From Ginsengibacter hankyongi (lineage in GTDB: Bacteria > Bacteroidota > Bacteroidia > Chitinophagales > Chitinophagaceae), in assembly GCF_008710285.1 (NCBI RefSeq), contig NZ_VYQF01000002.1, positions 372,001 through 436,000 of the forward strand: a DNA stretch of 64,000 bases, written 5' to 3'. A program made the translations under genes and the position numbers. Below are positions 55,069-64,000 of this stretch, one piece after another (within the stretch, counting starts at the first letter, position 1; the number at the start of each line of letters is the position of its first letter). Below the pieces are notes generated by a model. The model had not been told where the DNA came from. It was given only the letters and a program-made list of their open reading frames with translations, and made no database searches.

Positions 55069-55674
55069 ATGAACCTTTTCAATAACGATATAGCTGCCAA
55101 TTTATTACCAGCTGATGGAATAGTAAATTATTATGGAAAAGTATTAAATCAGCAACAGTCGCACCATTATCTCGATAAATTGCTGAACACGATTGAGTGG
55201 AAAAATGATGAAGCGATAATTTTTGGCAGGCATATTATTACCAAACGAAAAGTGGCATGGTACGCTAATACAGGTTATGAATACACTTATTCCCACAGGA
55301 CAAAAATTGCTTTGCCGTGGACCAAGGAATTACTTGAGTTAAAAAAATTAGTTGATGAGATTACCGGAACCTCTTTCAATTCATGCTTACTTAATTTATA
55401 TCATAGCGGCGATGAAGGAATGGCGTGGCATAGTGATGATGAAAAGACGCTGGAAAAAGATTCGCCGATTGCCTCTTTAAGCTTTGGGGCAGAAAGAAGC
55501 TTTTCATTAAAACACAAACAAACCAAACAAACTATATCACTTCTGTTAGAAAATGGAAGTTTACTGGAGATGAAAGGAACCACTCAAAAATATTGGCTTC
55601 ATTGTTTGCCCAAATCAAAAAAAGTAATTGAACCAAGAGTGAATCTCACTTTCAGGATCATGGAAAGTAAATAA
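55069..55674 (+). CDS. alkB: Alpha-ketoglutarate-dependent DNA dioxygenase AlkB-like
   Basis: This 201-residue Fe(II)/2-oxoglutarate dioxygenase reverses 1-methyladenine and 3-methylcytosine by oxidative demethylation. Iron ligands are H121 and D123 in WHSDDE, and H178 in WLHCLPK; the 2-oxoglutarate arginines are R190 and R196 in PRVNLTFR. LNLYHSGDEGMAWHSDDE is the AlkB signature (ALKBH2/3-like). It follows the HTH-Ogt gene by 62 bases and precedes an ABC exporter gene by 37 bases. Confidence 0.93.
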   Translation: MNLFNNDIAANLLPADGIVNYYGKVLNQQQSHHYLDKLLNTIEWKNDEAIIFGRHIITKRKVAWYANTGYEYTYSHRTKIALPWTKELLELKKLVDEITGTSFNSCLLNLYHSGDEGMAWHSDDEKTLEKDSPIASLSFGAERSFSLKHKQTKQTISLLLENGSLLEMKGTTQKYWLHCLPKSKKVIEPRVNLTFRIMESK

Positions 55675-55711
55675 ACAATTGACTTAATTTAGCAACTTAA
55701 TTAAATTAAGG

Positions 55712-57541
55712 ATGCCGAGGCCCGTCGTAAACACACTTCCCAAACCAACACTCAAAGAAAAATTTGCCGCACTCGGTAACTTGCCGAGGTTTTTTAAACT
55801 CGTTTGGGAAACCAATCACTGGTACGCAATCCTGGACGCAATTTTGAGGTTAATTCGTTCAGCCATCCCCGTTAGTATTTTATATATTGGTAAGCTTATC
55901 ATAGACGAAGTTATCTTGCTAAGCAAAGGCTTAGCCGCCGATCATACTTATCTATGGGAACTTGTTGCAGCGGAATTCGCACTCGCTATCATATCCGATG
56001 CATTGACCAGGGCAACTATTTTAGTCGATAGCCTGTTGGGCGACCTATTCTCAAATTACACTTCCATAAAAATTATGGAACATGCAGCAACACTTGATCT
56101 TGACCAATTTGAAGATTCTGCGTTTTATGATAAGCTGGAGCGTGCACGGCAGCAGACCGTTGGGCGTACAATTTTGTTATCGCAAATACTTACACAGGTC
56201 CAGGACATTATCACCATGGCTTTTCTAATGGTGGGATTAATGGCGTTCAATCCCTGGTTGATTCTACTATTACTCATAGCAATTGTACCGGCCTTTTTAG
56301 GAGAATCTTATTTTAACGATCGCAGTTATGCATTAACACGTGGGCAAACACCCGAACGTCGTGAACTTGATTATATGCGTTACCTGGGCGCAAGTGATGA
56401 AACTGCCAAAGAAGTAAAGCTGTTTAATCTTTCCGGCTTTTTAATTGATCGGTTTAAAACATTGAGCAATAAATTTTATGATGATAAGAAAAAGCTTTCT
56501 ATTAAACGTGCATCGTGGGGAATTTTCTTTGCATTGCTTGGAAGCGGCGGATATTATACAGCCTATATTGTTATGATACTAAAAACGGTTGAAGGTGCAC
56601 TTACTATTGGTACACTCACATTTCTTGCAGGATCATTCAGGCAACTGAGAAGCTTACTCGAAAATATTTTATCACGTTTCACTACCGTTTCGCAGGGCGC
56701 AATTTACCTGCGCGACTTTTTTGAATTTTTTGAGATAGAACCAAAAATAGCCATTGCAAAAAAGCCAGTTTCTTTTCCAAATCCGATTAAACAAGGCTTT
56801 ACATTTGAAAACGTTGGGTTTCGCTATCATAACAGTGATAAATGGGCAAACCGTCATTTAAGTTTTACACTTCATGCCTGTGAAAAGCTTGCGCTCGTTG
56901 GAGAAAATGGTGCAGGCAAAACAACCCTTGTGAAATTGCTGGCACGTTTATACGATCCGACAGAGGGCCGCATACTGCTTGATGGCGTTGATTTGCGTGA
57001 GTATGACATTATGGACCTTCGCCGCAATACGGGCATTATTTTCCAAGATTTTCTTCGCTATCAAATGAGCTTTGCACAAAATATTGCAGTAGGTAATATT
57101 GATGAACAACACAATCGTCCGTTAATAGAACAATCTGCGGAAAAGAGTTTAGCAAATCTCCTTGCCAATAAATTAGCGGATCAATATGACCAGGCACTTG
57201 GCCGGCGCTTTAATAATGGCGTAGAGCTTAGCGGTGGCGAATGGCAAAAGATTGCGCTGGCCCGTGCTTATATGAAGGATGCGCAATTACTTATTCTTGA
57301 TGAACCAACCAGCGCACTCGATGCACGGGCAGAGTACGAAGTCTTTTTGCGTTTTGCGGAACTCACGAAAGGGAAATCTGCCGTACTTATCTCACATCGA
57401 TTCTCAACCGTACGTATGGCAGACCGTATACTGGTACTTGATAAAGGCGAACTGATTCAAATTGGCAGTCATGAAGAATTATTGCAACAGAAAGGACGAT
57501 ATGCTGAATTATTCCATTTGCAAGCGCAGGGATACAGGTAA
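55712..57541 (+). CDS. ABC transporter, fused permease-ATPase
   Basis: This 609-residue half-transporter has a TM domain (1-330, about six helices; includes LWELVAAEFALAIISDALTR and FALLGSGGYYTAYIVMIL). Its nucleotide-binding domain has Walker A GENGAGKTT (397-405), signature LSGGEWQK, Walker B LLILDEPTSALD and H-loop LISHRFSTV. It should act as a homodimeric exporter; substrate unknown. It lies behind the alkylation-repair genes, but a functional link is not evident. Confidence 0.94.
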   Translation: MPRPVVNTLPKPTLKEKFAALGNLPRFFKLVWETNHWYAILDAILRLIRSAIPVSILYIGKLIIDEVILLSKGLAADHTYLWELVAAEFALAIISDALTRATILVDSLLGDLFSNYTSIKIMEHAATLDLDQFEDSAFYDKLERARQQTVGRTILLSQILTQVQDIITMAFLMVGLMAFNPWLILLLLIAIVPAFLGESYFNDRSYALTRGQTPERRELDYMRYLGASDETAKEVKLFNLSGFLIDRFKTLSNKFYDDKKKLSIKRASWGIFFALLGSGGYYTAYIVMILKTVEGALTIGTLTFLAGSFRQLRSLLENILSRFTTVSQGAIYLRDFFEFFEIEPKIAIAKKPVSFPNPIKQGFTFENVGFRYHNSDKWANRHLSFTLHACEKLALVGENGAGKTTLVKLLARLYDPTEGRILLDGVDLREYDIMDLRRNTGIIFQDFLRYQMSFAQNIAVGNIDEQHNRPLIEQSAEKSLANLLANKLADQYDQALGRRFNNGVELSGGEWQKIALARAYMKDAQLLILDEPTSALDARAEYEVFLRFAELTKGKSAVLISHRFSTVRMADRILVLDKGELIQIGSHEELLQQKGRYAELFHLQAQGYR

Positions 57542-57606
57542 AAAATTAGCTACGGGTATTCGTCACAGTTAGGTATAAATATATTTTCTTCCTTTTGAAT
57601 AATCAT

Positions 57607-58638
57607 TTAGAAATTCCACCAGTTTTTATCCGGATAGACTTCGTCTAAAATAACAGGTTCACCAATCATGGGCGTAGTTACTTTTAAATTGTTTGAAGCT
57701 GCTTCCTTTAAAACTCTTTGTACCGGCTCGTTCCAGGGATGCAGTGCCAGTGAAAATTTACTCCAGTGAACCGGTAATAATACCTTAGCGTTTAAATCCA
57801 ACGCAGCCTGAACTGTTTGTTCCGGCATCATGTGTATTAAAGGCCACGCTGTATTATATTGACCTGATTCAAGAATGGCAACATCGAATGGTCCATATTT
57901 TTCGCCAATTTCTTTGAAGTGTTTATCATAACCCGAATCGCCACCAAGGTATAAATTATGAGAAGCAGTTTTCAAAATAAATGAAGACCATAGAGTTTTA
58001 TAACGTTTTAAACCACGTCCTGAAAAATGCCTTGCCGGGGCAGCAGTTAAAGTCATTTCACCAGTTAATTTATTGGTTTGCCACCAATCCATTTCAGTAA
58101 TAATATTTTCATGAAAGCCCCAATAGATAAGATGCGATGTAAGTCCCAAAGAACAATATATTTCTTTGACTTTTATTTTTAATTCTTTGATGGTTTTATA
58201 ATCAAGGTGGTCATAATGATCGTGGGTAAGAATTAAAAAATCAATCTCCGGAAATTCATCAGTCGTATAAACATCACTCCCTTCAAAAGCCTTTACCATA
58301 AAAGAAACAGGAGAAGCATTGCCACTAAAAACAGGATCAACCAAAATATTTTTATTATTAATTCTTATAAAATAAGAAGAATGCCCAAACCATACAATTA
58401 TCGGTTGGCTTGTTTCAATATTTTTCAAATCAGTTTTAACAGAAGGTAGTTTGGCAGCAGGTTTTACGTCAGGATTTTTTCTCAATGTTTTTTTTATCAG
58501 CTCATAGTAAGAAGTATCCCGCAACATCATTGGCGTTTCAGATAAATTTTCAAAACCTTCTTTTTTATAATTTGGGGATTGTTTAATTTTTTCGAGATGC
58601 CTGCCCGATGGGTTTTTGCCTGTGACCTTTAACGACAT
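57607..58638 (-). CDS. MBL-fold hydrolase, NAPE-PLD/UlaG-like
   Basis: This 343-residue metallo-beta-lactamase-fold enzyme has metal ligands in THDHYDHLD (H139, H141, D143, H144) and further His/Asp in LTAAPARHFSGRGL, LGGDSGYDKHF and LLPVHWSKFSLALHPW. The overall sequence resembles N-acyl-phosphatidylethanolamine phospholipase D and related hydrolases. There is no signal peptide. The N-terminus (KNPSGRHLEKIKQSPNY) is typical of the family's bacterial members. Substrate unknown. Confidence 0.9.
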   Translation of the reverse strand: MSLKVTGKNPSGRHLEKIKQSPNYKKEGFENLSETPMMLRDTSYYELIKKTLRKNPDVKPAAKLPSVKTDLKNIETSQPIIVWFGHSSYFIRINNKNILVDPVFSGNASPVSFMVKAFEGSDVYTTDEFPEIDFLILTHDHYDHLDYKTIKELKIKVKEIYCSLGLTSHLIYWGFHENIITEMDWWQTNKLTGEMTLTAAPARHFSGRGLKRYKTLWSSFILKTASHNLYLGGDSGYDKHFKEIGEKYGPFDVAILESGQYNTAWPLIHMMPEQTVQAALDLNAKVLLPVHWSKFSLALHPWNEPVQRVLKEAASNNLKVTTPMIGEPVILDEVYPDKNWWNF

Positions 58639-58749
58639 AATGTTTTAATAATTAATTAAACAGACGAATGAAGCTGTAAGATATTTTAAAACAGTAAGAA
58701 GATGCGGGATAAATAGCACACGAAAGATTAATTTTAGACTATTATTAAA

Positions 58750-59258
58750 ATGATAAGAATAGAGAAATTTGATCAATTCAATTCTGAGATACTAATTTCC
58801 TGGATTAATACTGCAGAAACTCTTATGCAATTTGCCGAACCTTCATTCTTGTTCCCGCTTACAAAAGACCAATTAGATAAATCTCCAAGTGATAAAAACA
58901 GGTATGCATTGCAGGCTATAGAGTTAAACACTCAAACTATGATTGGATACGGAGAGATTTATCTCACAAAACAATCGGCTCATTTGGGAAGAATAATCAT
59001 CGGCGAAGCAAAGGAAAGAGGCAAAGGTTATGGGCAAGCCATCGTTAAGTTTCTTTTAGATTATGCTTTTAAAAATTTACACCCCTCAAAAGTTGAGCTC
59101 ACGTTTTTGAGTGGAATACTGTTGCGATAAACTGTTATAAAAAAATGGGGTTTGTTTTTAATCCGGAAAATAATTCAATAAGAATCGAAAATGGAAAAAC
59201 ATGGGTCGCTTTGAATATGATTTTAGAGAATAGTTACAATTCATCAATCAATATTTGA
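58750..59258 (+). pseudogene. GNAT N-acetyltransferase with a single frameshift
   Basis: The frame from ATG 58750 encodes a GNAT core (LGRIIIGEAKERGKGYGQAI) but stops at 59130. The frame one base over continues the family: FEWNTVAINCYKKMGFVFNP, then NSIRIENGKTWVALNMI, and ends at 59258. Loss of one T in the run TTTTT (59104-59108) explains the break; with six T the reading is ...T-F-F-E-W-N-T. Complete length would be about 170 residues. The cofactor loop Q/RxxGxG/A is intact (KERGKGYG). Either a sequence error or a recent mutation. Confidence 0.82.
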
Positions 59259-59324
59259 TAATGACTTTATTTTTTATAAACCCCTACGGTAATTCTTCCA
59301 AAATAAAAATGCTTTTAACAAACA

Positions 59325-59363
59325 AAAGCTGCTTCAAAATTTTGAAACAGCTTTCAACTTTTT
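59325..59363. terminator. Bidirectional hairpin after GNAT and eRF1-like genes
   Basis: AAAGCTG-C-TTCAAAA (59325-59339) and TTTTGAA-A-CAGCTTT (59340-59354) form a long stem with one C-A mismatch, followed by CAACTTTTT. It lies between the convergent GNAT and eRF1-like genes. Confidence 0.65.
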
Positions 59364-59373
59364 AACTGATACC

Positions 59374-59751
59374 TTAATTAAACTTAGCAGCAATGTATGC
59401 GGCAAGATTCTTATCACTCATTTTATTGGCAGTACTTTCCTGCGTAACCGTATTTTTAAACTGGGGTGTTTCTGCCATATAATGTATTAACTGTTCCTGT
59501 GAAGTGCCGGTACCGGTAAGGTGCACTTCTTCCGCGTTTTGCATGAAAGTGAGTATTTCTTTAAAAAATTTTTGCTGCAATGTTTTTTCCTCATTGTGTG
59601 CATTTTTTTCACTGGTATTAAATTCTGCTCCGGCATTTTCAACATGACCGATTATTGTAAAATCAGTTGTATCCGCGTTCTCTCTTCCTACAACAGTAGC
59701 ATGATGCGTATCCATCCATACACCAAATTGTTTCTTGTTCTTTTGAGTCAT
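59374..59751 (-). CDS. Small eRF1/Host-attachment-like protein ('translational machinery protein' type)
   Basis: This 125-residue protein (FGVWMDTHHATVV, LQQKFFKEILTFMQNAEEVH, LTGTGTSQEQLIHYMAETP, then MSDKNLAAYIAAKF) matches the pattern of small bacterial proteins named translational machinery proteins: VWxDHxxA, QxFFxEIxxxLxxAxEILxxGPGxAKxxLxxxI and a final (D)xQLxAYxxxxF. The fold is like domain 3 of archaeal/eukaryotic release factor. The function is uncharacterised; stress- or ribosome-associated roles have been proposed for related baeRF proteins. No signal peptide. Confidence 0.72.
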   Translation of the reverse strand: MTQKNKKQFGVWMDTHHATVVGRENADTTDFTIIGHVENAGAEFNTSEKNAHNEEKTLQQKFFKEILTFMQNAEEVHLTGTGTSQEQLIHYMAETPQFKNTVTQESTANKMSDKNLAAYIAAKFN

Positions 59752-59993
59752 AATATTAATTTTAAGTTGAGTAGCTAAAACCGTACCCGGAATAGATAAG
59801 GCACCCAGGATTTGTTGAGTTTAGTAAAACCTTTCTTATTACGCAGCACTAATTTGAAAAGTAAGTATAACCAACGAGCTAAATCTAAGTGAAGTATGTC
59901 AAATATTGAAGATGTATTTTAATAATCTTAACACTACGGATGCACGATAAGGTAAATTGCAAATCTTTTCAGGAGGTGCTTAAATAAAAAAAT

Positions 59994-60746
59994 TTATAAT
60001 CTTGATAAACTTCTAATGAAATCATCTTTGCGGCGGGTAGAAACTTCAATCTCAGTTCCGTCGTTTAATATTACTGAGCCACCCTTTCCCCTGTTATAGC
60101 TTTTAATAAAAGCAAGATTAATAAGGTGAGAATTATGCACGCGGAAAAAAGAATGGCCGCTTAACATCTCTTCAAATTCCTTTAGTGTTTTGGCAACTAC
60201 CAGTTTCCGTTTATTCTTTAAATATATAGTGGTATAATTTATGTCGCTCTGGCATCTTATAATTTCAGCTATATCAATAAACTCGAAACCGCTTACCGTA
60301 GGCACAATTATTTTTTTCGGAGTATTGTTATTGCTTTGCGTATTCTGAAGAAGGATATCAATTTTTTGGGCAGTTATTTTTTGCGAACGCTCATTCACAA
60401 ATTTCAATAACGCCACATTTAAATCTGCAGCATCAATTGGCTTTAACAGATAATCTATTGCACTGAATTTAATTGCCTGTATCGCAAACTTATCATAAGC
60501 CGTGGCAAATATAATTGCAAAGTCAATTTCAGGTATTGTTCTTAAAAGATCGAAGCCGGTCTTATCATTGATCTGTACGTCCAGGAAAATAAGATCGGGT
60601 TTTAATAATGTGATTTTTTCAATTCCTTCTTCCACTGTTAATGCTGTTCCGGTAATTTCAAGAAGGTTATTATGTGATGGAATCAACAATTTAGTGAGCC
60701 TGTCAATACAATGTTGTTCATCATCTATAATTAAGACTTTAATCAT
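59994..60746 (-). CDS. LytTR-family response regulator
   Basis: This 250-residue regulator has a receiver domain (acidic pair IIDDE, phosphoacceptor D56 in LIFLDVQIND, Lys near 107 in YLLKPIDAAD). A LytTR DNA-binding domain covers ~145-245 (EFIDIAEIIRCQSDINYTTI, FFRVHNSHLINLAFIKSYNR). It pairs with the sensor kinase immediately upstream: in the restored frame the kinase stop lies only three bases before this start. It probably binds direct repeats at target promoters, which I cannot identify. Confidence 0.95.
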   Translation of the reverse strand: MIKVLIIDDEQHCIDRLTKLLIPSHNNLLEITGTALTVEEGIEKITLLKPDLIFLDVQINDKTGFDLLRTIPEIDFAIIFATAYDKFAIQAIKFSAIDYLLKPIDAADLNVALLKFVNERSQKITAQKIDILLQNTQSNNNTPKKIIVPTVSGFEFIDIAEIIRCQSDINYTTIYLKNKRKLVVAKTLKEFEEMLSGHSFFRVHNSHLINLAFIKSYNRGKGGSVILNDGTEIEVSTRRKDDFIRSLSRL

Positions 60747-60749
60747 AAA

Positions 60750-62586
60750 TTAGAAAGCTAGTTCTTCAGGTAATTTTATTTCTATTTTAGTACCCTGTTC
60801 AAGATTTGATGTCGTTATCGCTGCATTTGATTTTTTTATCTTATTTATAATATCAATTCTTGCTTTTGTAATTTTCATTCCAAAAGACTATTTTTAATAG
60901 CACTTCTTTTTCCGTTTCTGCATTTGAAGATTCCAGTATTCCAATACCATTATCTTCCACCACACAGTTAATCATGTTTCCTTCTTTATGAATAGATACC
61001 AATATTTTTCCGGCGCCTTGTTTCTTTGATATTCCGTGCCAGATACTGTTTTCAACAAATGGTTGTAATATTAATGGAGGAATTAAAGTATTCTCCCGGT
61101 CTATATCTTCATCAACTTTTATTTCATAACTGAATTTATTTTGCATACGCATGCTTTCCAGTTGCATGTATAATTCCAAGGCATTTAAATCATCAGCAAG
61201 CCGCACTTCTTTTTGTTCTGAGTTCTCCAGTATCATACGCATCAACTTTGCAAACTTAGTGGTATATAAAGTTGCCATTTCGGTATCATGCTTATCAATA
61301 TAATCATTAATTGAATTGAGTGAATTATAAATAAAGTGAGGATTCATTTGCGCACGAAGTGCTTTCAGTTCCGTATAGGCAACTTGCGTATTAAATTCAG
61401 CTTCTTTCTTTTTTTCTAAAGTATCGTTTCTTCTTTTATATAAAATAATTCCTGCAACAGCCACTAACATTAATATAAATCCTATTGCCAGCGAAGCATT
61501 CTTAAGTATTTTTTGTCTGTTAATTTCAGCAGCGGCAAGCGCTTGCCTTTTATCATTGGCGGCATTAATCTCTGCTTCTTTTTTATCAAAATTATATTGC
61601 ATTTCAAGGCGGGTAATGTCCTGCTTTTTTTTATCGCTCAACGTGCTGTCTTTTAAAACAACCGCCTGCTGATAGGTATAAAACGCATTAGCAAAATCTT
61701 TTTGTTCCTCATATGTTTTGCTCAAAGTTTCAAGCGCATTTGCCTGCCATGAGATATCGCCTAATTCTTTGGATAATTGCAATGAGCGATTACTAAAATC
61801 TTCGGCCTGTTTATATTTTTTTTGATGTAAATAAATTTCACCCAGCCCGTTTAATGCAGTGGCTTTTGCATTCATATTCCTGGTTTCCTCAGCAAGGCTT
61901 AAGCTTTTTTCAAAATTAGAAAGAGCCATTTCATAATTGTTATGCTTAATAAATATTTCTCCCAGGTTATTAAGAATAGCAGCACCTATTCTTTTGTTTC
62001 CTGTTTCATTTGCAATTAAAAGCGCCTTATTAAAATAAGCAAGGCCCAGTGGCAAACTATTCTGCTCAGTATAAATATCTCCTATATTAATAAAGGCATT
62101 CATTTCATCGGTTTTGCTTTTAACCTGTTGCGCAATTGATAAATATTTAGAATAATAATCCAAAGCCTTTTTATAGTTTTTAAGATCAGCATAAATATTT
62201 GCAATATTGTTATAGATGGTTGCATTAAAAAAATTATTGTTTATGGATTGCCCGGCTTTCAAGGCCTTAAGGTAATAATCCATTGCCCGGAATTTATCGG
62301 TTAATATATAATACACATAGCCCATTTGGCGAAACGAAAGTGCAATACCCTTTTGCCATTTTATTTGTTGTGAGAGTTCCATGGCTTCATCAGTATATTT
62401 CATTGATGAATCCGGATTGTTGTATATAAGAATATTGGCAATATTTAATAATGTTTTTACTCGGCTGGAATCGCCGCTTTTATTTTGAGTCAAAACATTC
62501 ACCAGCGAATCGAAGTCCTTTGCATTTTGTGCATTGGCTATTTGGACCGATATGCTAAATGAAATAAGGAAAAAGATCTTAGTCAT
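60750..62586 (-). pseudogene. TPR-containing sensor histidine kinase (LytS-like), frameshifted near the C-terminus
   Basis: A signal sequence (1-19) is followed by about six TPR repeats (~85-310), one TM helix (~363-384), a coiled coil and a His_kinase domain. The phospho-histidine is H417 (RAQMNPHFIYNSLNSINDYI). The HATPase domain includes VENSIWHG and VEDNGIGI. The straight frame ends at 60853 after EVLLKIVFWNENYKSKN. In the next frame the expected end follows: GMKITKARIDIINKIKK and TTSNLEQGTKIEIKLPEELAF, stopping at 60750. A one-base difference in the A4 run at 60882-60885 (plus strand) restores the full protein of ~610 residues. Confidence 0.85.
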
Positions 62587-62950
62587 ACAACAGCATTTTG
62601 TAAATGAAATAGAAATTGATTTTTATCTCACCGATAATAAAAGGTAAACATTCTGTACGGTTTTTCCTTCAACGGCTACGAAAAATAAATGAACGCAGTC
62701 AAAAAATAAATACGGATTGACACCGGTAGAACGGTGGATTAAATTTATATAGAAATCAATCATCGTTTATCAGCCGTCGATTACCGCACACATAATGCAA
62801 ATTTATATTTATTAGCTGCGGTTTCAGAAGTTGGTTCCATTTTTTGCATGAATTGTATTTCCATATTTATCAAAAAACTAAAAGCATCCGCAAAGAAGAA
62901 TATCAACAACTAAAATCAAAATTAATTTAATCATCAATAAAAATTATTGT
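62587..62950. other. Divergent intergenic region
   Basis: It separates the sensor kinase gene (minus strand) from the secreted-protein gene (plus strand). I see AT-rich sequence and no RNA gene, terminator or strong -7 box. Promoters for both genes must lie here, but none is a clear consensus match. Confidence 0.35.
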
Positions 62951-64000
62951 ATGAAAAAATCACAATTATTCATGATCATTATTATGATTATTTTTTTTGT
63001 CGGGCAAGCGAAAGCAGCTATCTGGCGGGTGAACAATAAATCAAACTATAATGGCTCCACTTTATACGGAGAAAATTTTGGTGGCTCTGCCGCCTATCCT
63101 GTTTTTGCACAAATTAACCAGGCAGTTGCTTTTGGAATTGTAAACAGTGGCGATACGCTTCATGTGGAAGGCTCTACAACTATTTATGATTTTTCAACCA
63201 TTACAAAAAGACTGGCTATTATTGGAACAGGTTATTTGTTAACTGAAAACCAAAATACATCTAACACAACTTTAGAAACCAAACTAAGTAGAATAGTTTT
63301 TAATGCAGGTGCTGAATCCTCACAATTAGTTGGCGTGAGTGTGGTAAGTGGAGGAAATGTTGCAGATGCAACTGTATATGTAAATGTAAATGGCGTCACC
63401 GTTAAACGATGCAGAATTGATAACGGAATTGAATTTGGATCAGGCTTGGTGGACATTTATATTTTACAAAATTATTTTTCAAATACTATTGTTTCAAATG
63501 CTCTTTTTACGAATGGGAATGTATCTTTTATACCGCCCACAGAAATAACGTTCAATAATAATATCTGTCGTAAAACATTGGTATGGGGAACACCCGCAAC
63601 AAACCCGACAACTTTTTGGCCAATATTACAATGCAATAACAATGTATTTGATGGCCCGGATAACCTAGCAACGACAAACCTTGCATTTTCCACAGGAGAA
63701 TTTAAAAACAATATTCTTATGCCTGTAAATGCAAAAGTAAATATATCAGCTTCGGCAGGAGTAATTGCATACAATATAGGAACGCTTTCAACACAATTCG
63801 GTACCGCGGATAATAATGTTGTTGTTCCCGCAATAACTTCTCTATTTATTACTTCAACTTCTACAGATGGAGCATATCAAATTGCAAACGGAAGCCAGGC
63901 AAATAACACTGGTTCTGATGGTACAGACCGTGGTGCGTTTGGCGGAGCAGCAGTTATTAATCGTTATACACTTTCCGGTTTAGCAGCAATACCAGCTATT
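62951..64000 (+). CDS. Secreted beta-helix-like protein, 5' part (runs past window end)
   Basis: The frame is open to the window end (350 codons, no stop). A signal peptide is clear (MKKSQLFMIIIMIIFFVGQA, cleavage after AKA). The mature part starts AIWRVNNKSNYNGSTLYGEN and has a repeated short-strand pattern like pectate-lyase/parallel beta-helix proteins: DTLHVEGSTTIYDFS, TVKRCRIDNGIEFGSG, EITFNNNICRKTL, FKNNILMPVNAKV. Near the end DGTDRGAFGGAAVINRYTL is a common closing segment before a T9SS tail in this phylum, so a sorting domain probably follows outside the window. Confidence 0.8.
   Translation, partial: MKKSQLFMIIIMIIFFVGQAKAAIWRVNNKSNYNGSTLYGENFGGSAAYPVFAQINQAVAFGIVNSGDTLHVEGSTTIYDFSTITKRLAIIGTGYLLTENQNTSNTTLETKLSRIVFNAGAESSQLVGVSVVSGGNVADATVYVNVNGVTVKRCRIDNGIEFGSGLVDIYILQNYFSNTIVSNALFTNGNVSFIPPTEITFNNNICRKTLVWGTPATNPTTFWPILQCNNNVFDGPDNLATTNLAFSTGEFKNNILMPVNAKVNISASAGVIAYNIGTLSTQFGTADNNVVVPAITSLFITSTSTDGAYQIANGSQANNTGSDGTDRGAFGGAAVINRYTLSGLAAIPAI

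Overview
This is an AT-rich chromosomal segment from a Bacteroidota bacterium, most likely of the Chitinophagaceae or a close relative. Four things point there. There are type IX secretion (T9SS) C-terminal sorting domains. Many promoters show the phylum's -7 box (TAnnTTTG, often with TTG about 19-20 nt upstream). There is a gliding-motility-type ABC ATPase (GldA-like). Several families are typical of the phylum: DUF5606-type protein, OMP_b-brl barrels, LytTR regulators with TPR histidine kinases, and an AtpB with a signal-peptide extension. No rRNA, tRNA, CRISPR array, insertion sequence or prophage was seen.

Layout. 0-14.7 kb is mostly housekeeping: the end of a T9SS protein, a winged-helix regulator, RadA, ComF, a beta-helix lipoprotein, glutathione peroxidase, DNA polymerase III delta', RicT/PSP1, GldA, enolase, an FtsB/DivIC protein, a small unknown protein, endonuclease III, and a 2-oxoacid:ferredoxin oxidoreductase alpha subunit without an adjacent beta subunit. 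14.8-18.1 kb holds an ArsR repressor, a FUSC-family membrane protein and a TMEM175-like channel. 18.3-23.2 kb is a minus-strand operon made of an outer-membrane barrel, an ECF sigma factor, a small single-TM protein, a membrane-anchored Spy/CnrX-like sensor and a secreted Spy-like protein. 23.4-30.6 kb carries a DUF5606-type protein, an M3 peptidase, an MMPL/RND exporter, YidD and a DPP-IV-type S9 peptidase.

30.8-40.1 kb is the ATP synthase locus, and it is split. atpB-E-F-H is followed by two opposite-strand secreted-protein genes, one encoding a 1440-residue T9SS Asp-box protein. atpA then follows under its own promoter, with a terminator and no atpG behind it. 40.2-49.9 kb has a zinc peptidase, an SGNH esterase, a DinB protein, a Tat-exported Gfo/Idh/MocA oxidoreductase, an OmpA lipoprotein, and a GH78-like plus PQQ-propeller pair. 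50-53 kb contains a second ECF sigma factor overlapping a gene whose product appears to span both membranes: cytoplasmic stub, one TM helix, long disordered linker, outer-membrane barrel. That matches the dual membrane-spanning anti-sigma (Dma) architecture. 53-59 kb has YjbQ, an AraC-HTH/Ogt fusion with AlkB (alkylation repair), an ABC exporter, an NAPE-PLD-like hydrolase and a GNAT. 59-64 kb has a release-factor-like small protein, a LytTR/LytS-type two-component system and the start of a secreted protein that runs off the window.

Three genes between 53 and 61 kb (DUF985 cupin, GNAT, sensor kinase) each carry one single-base frameshift, which suggests sequence error or recent decay. Two intergenic stretches hold decayed fragments too short or broken to appear as ordinary ORFs: an MscS-type channel N-terminus and an FkbM-type methyltransferase C-terminus. 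The strongest leads for new biology are the two sigma-factor envelope-signalling loci and the split ATP synthase operon.
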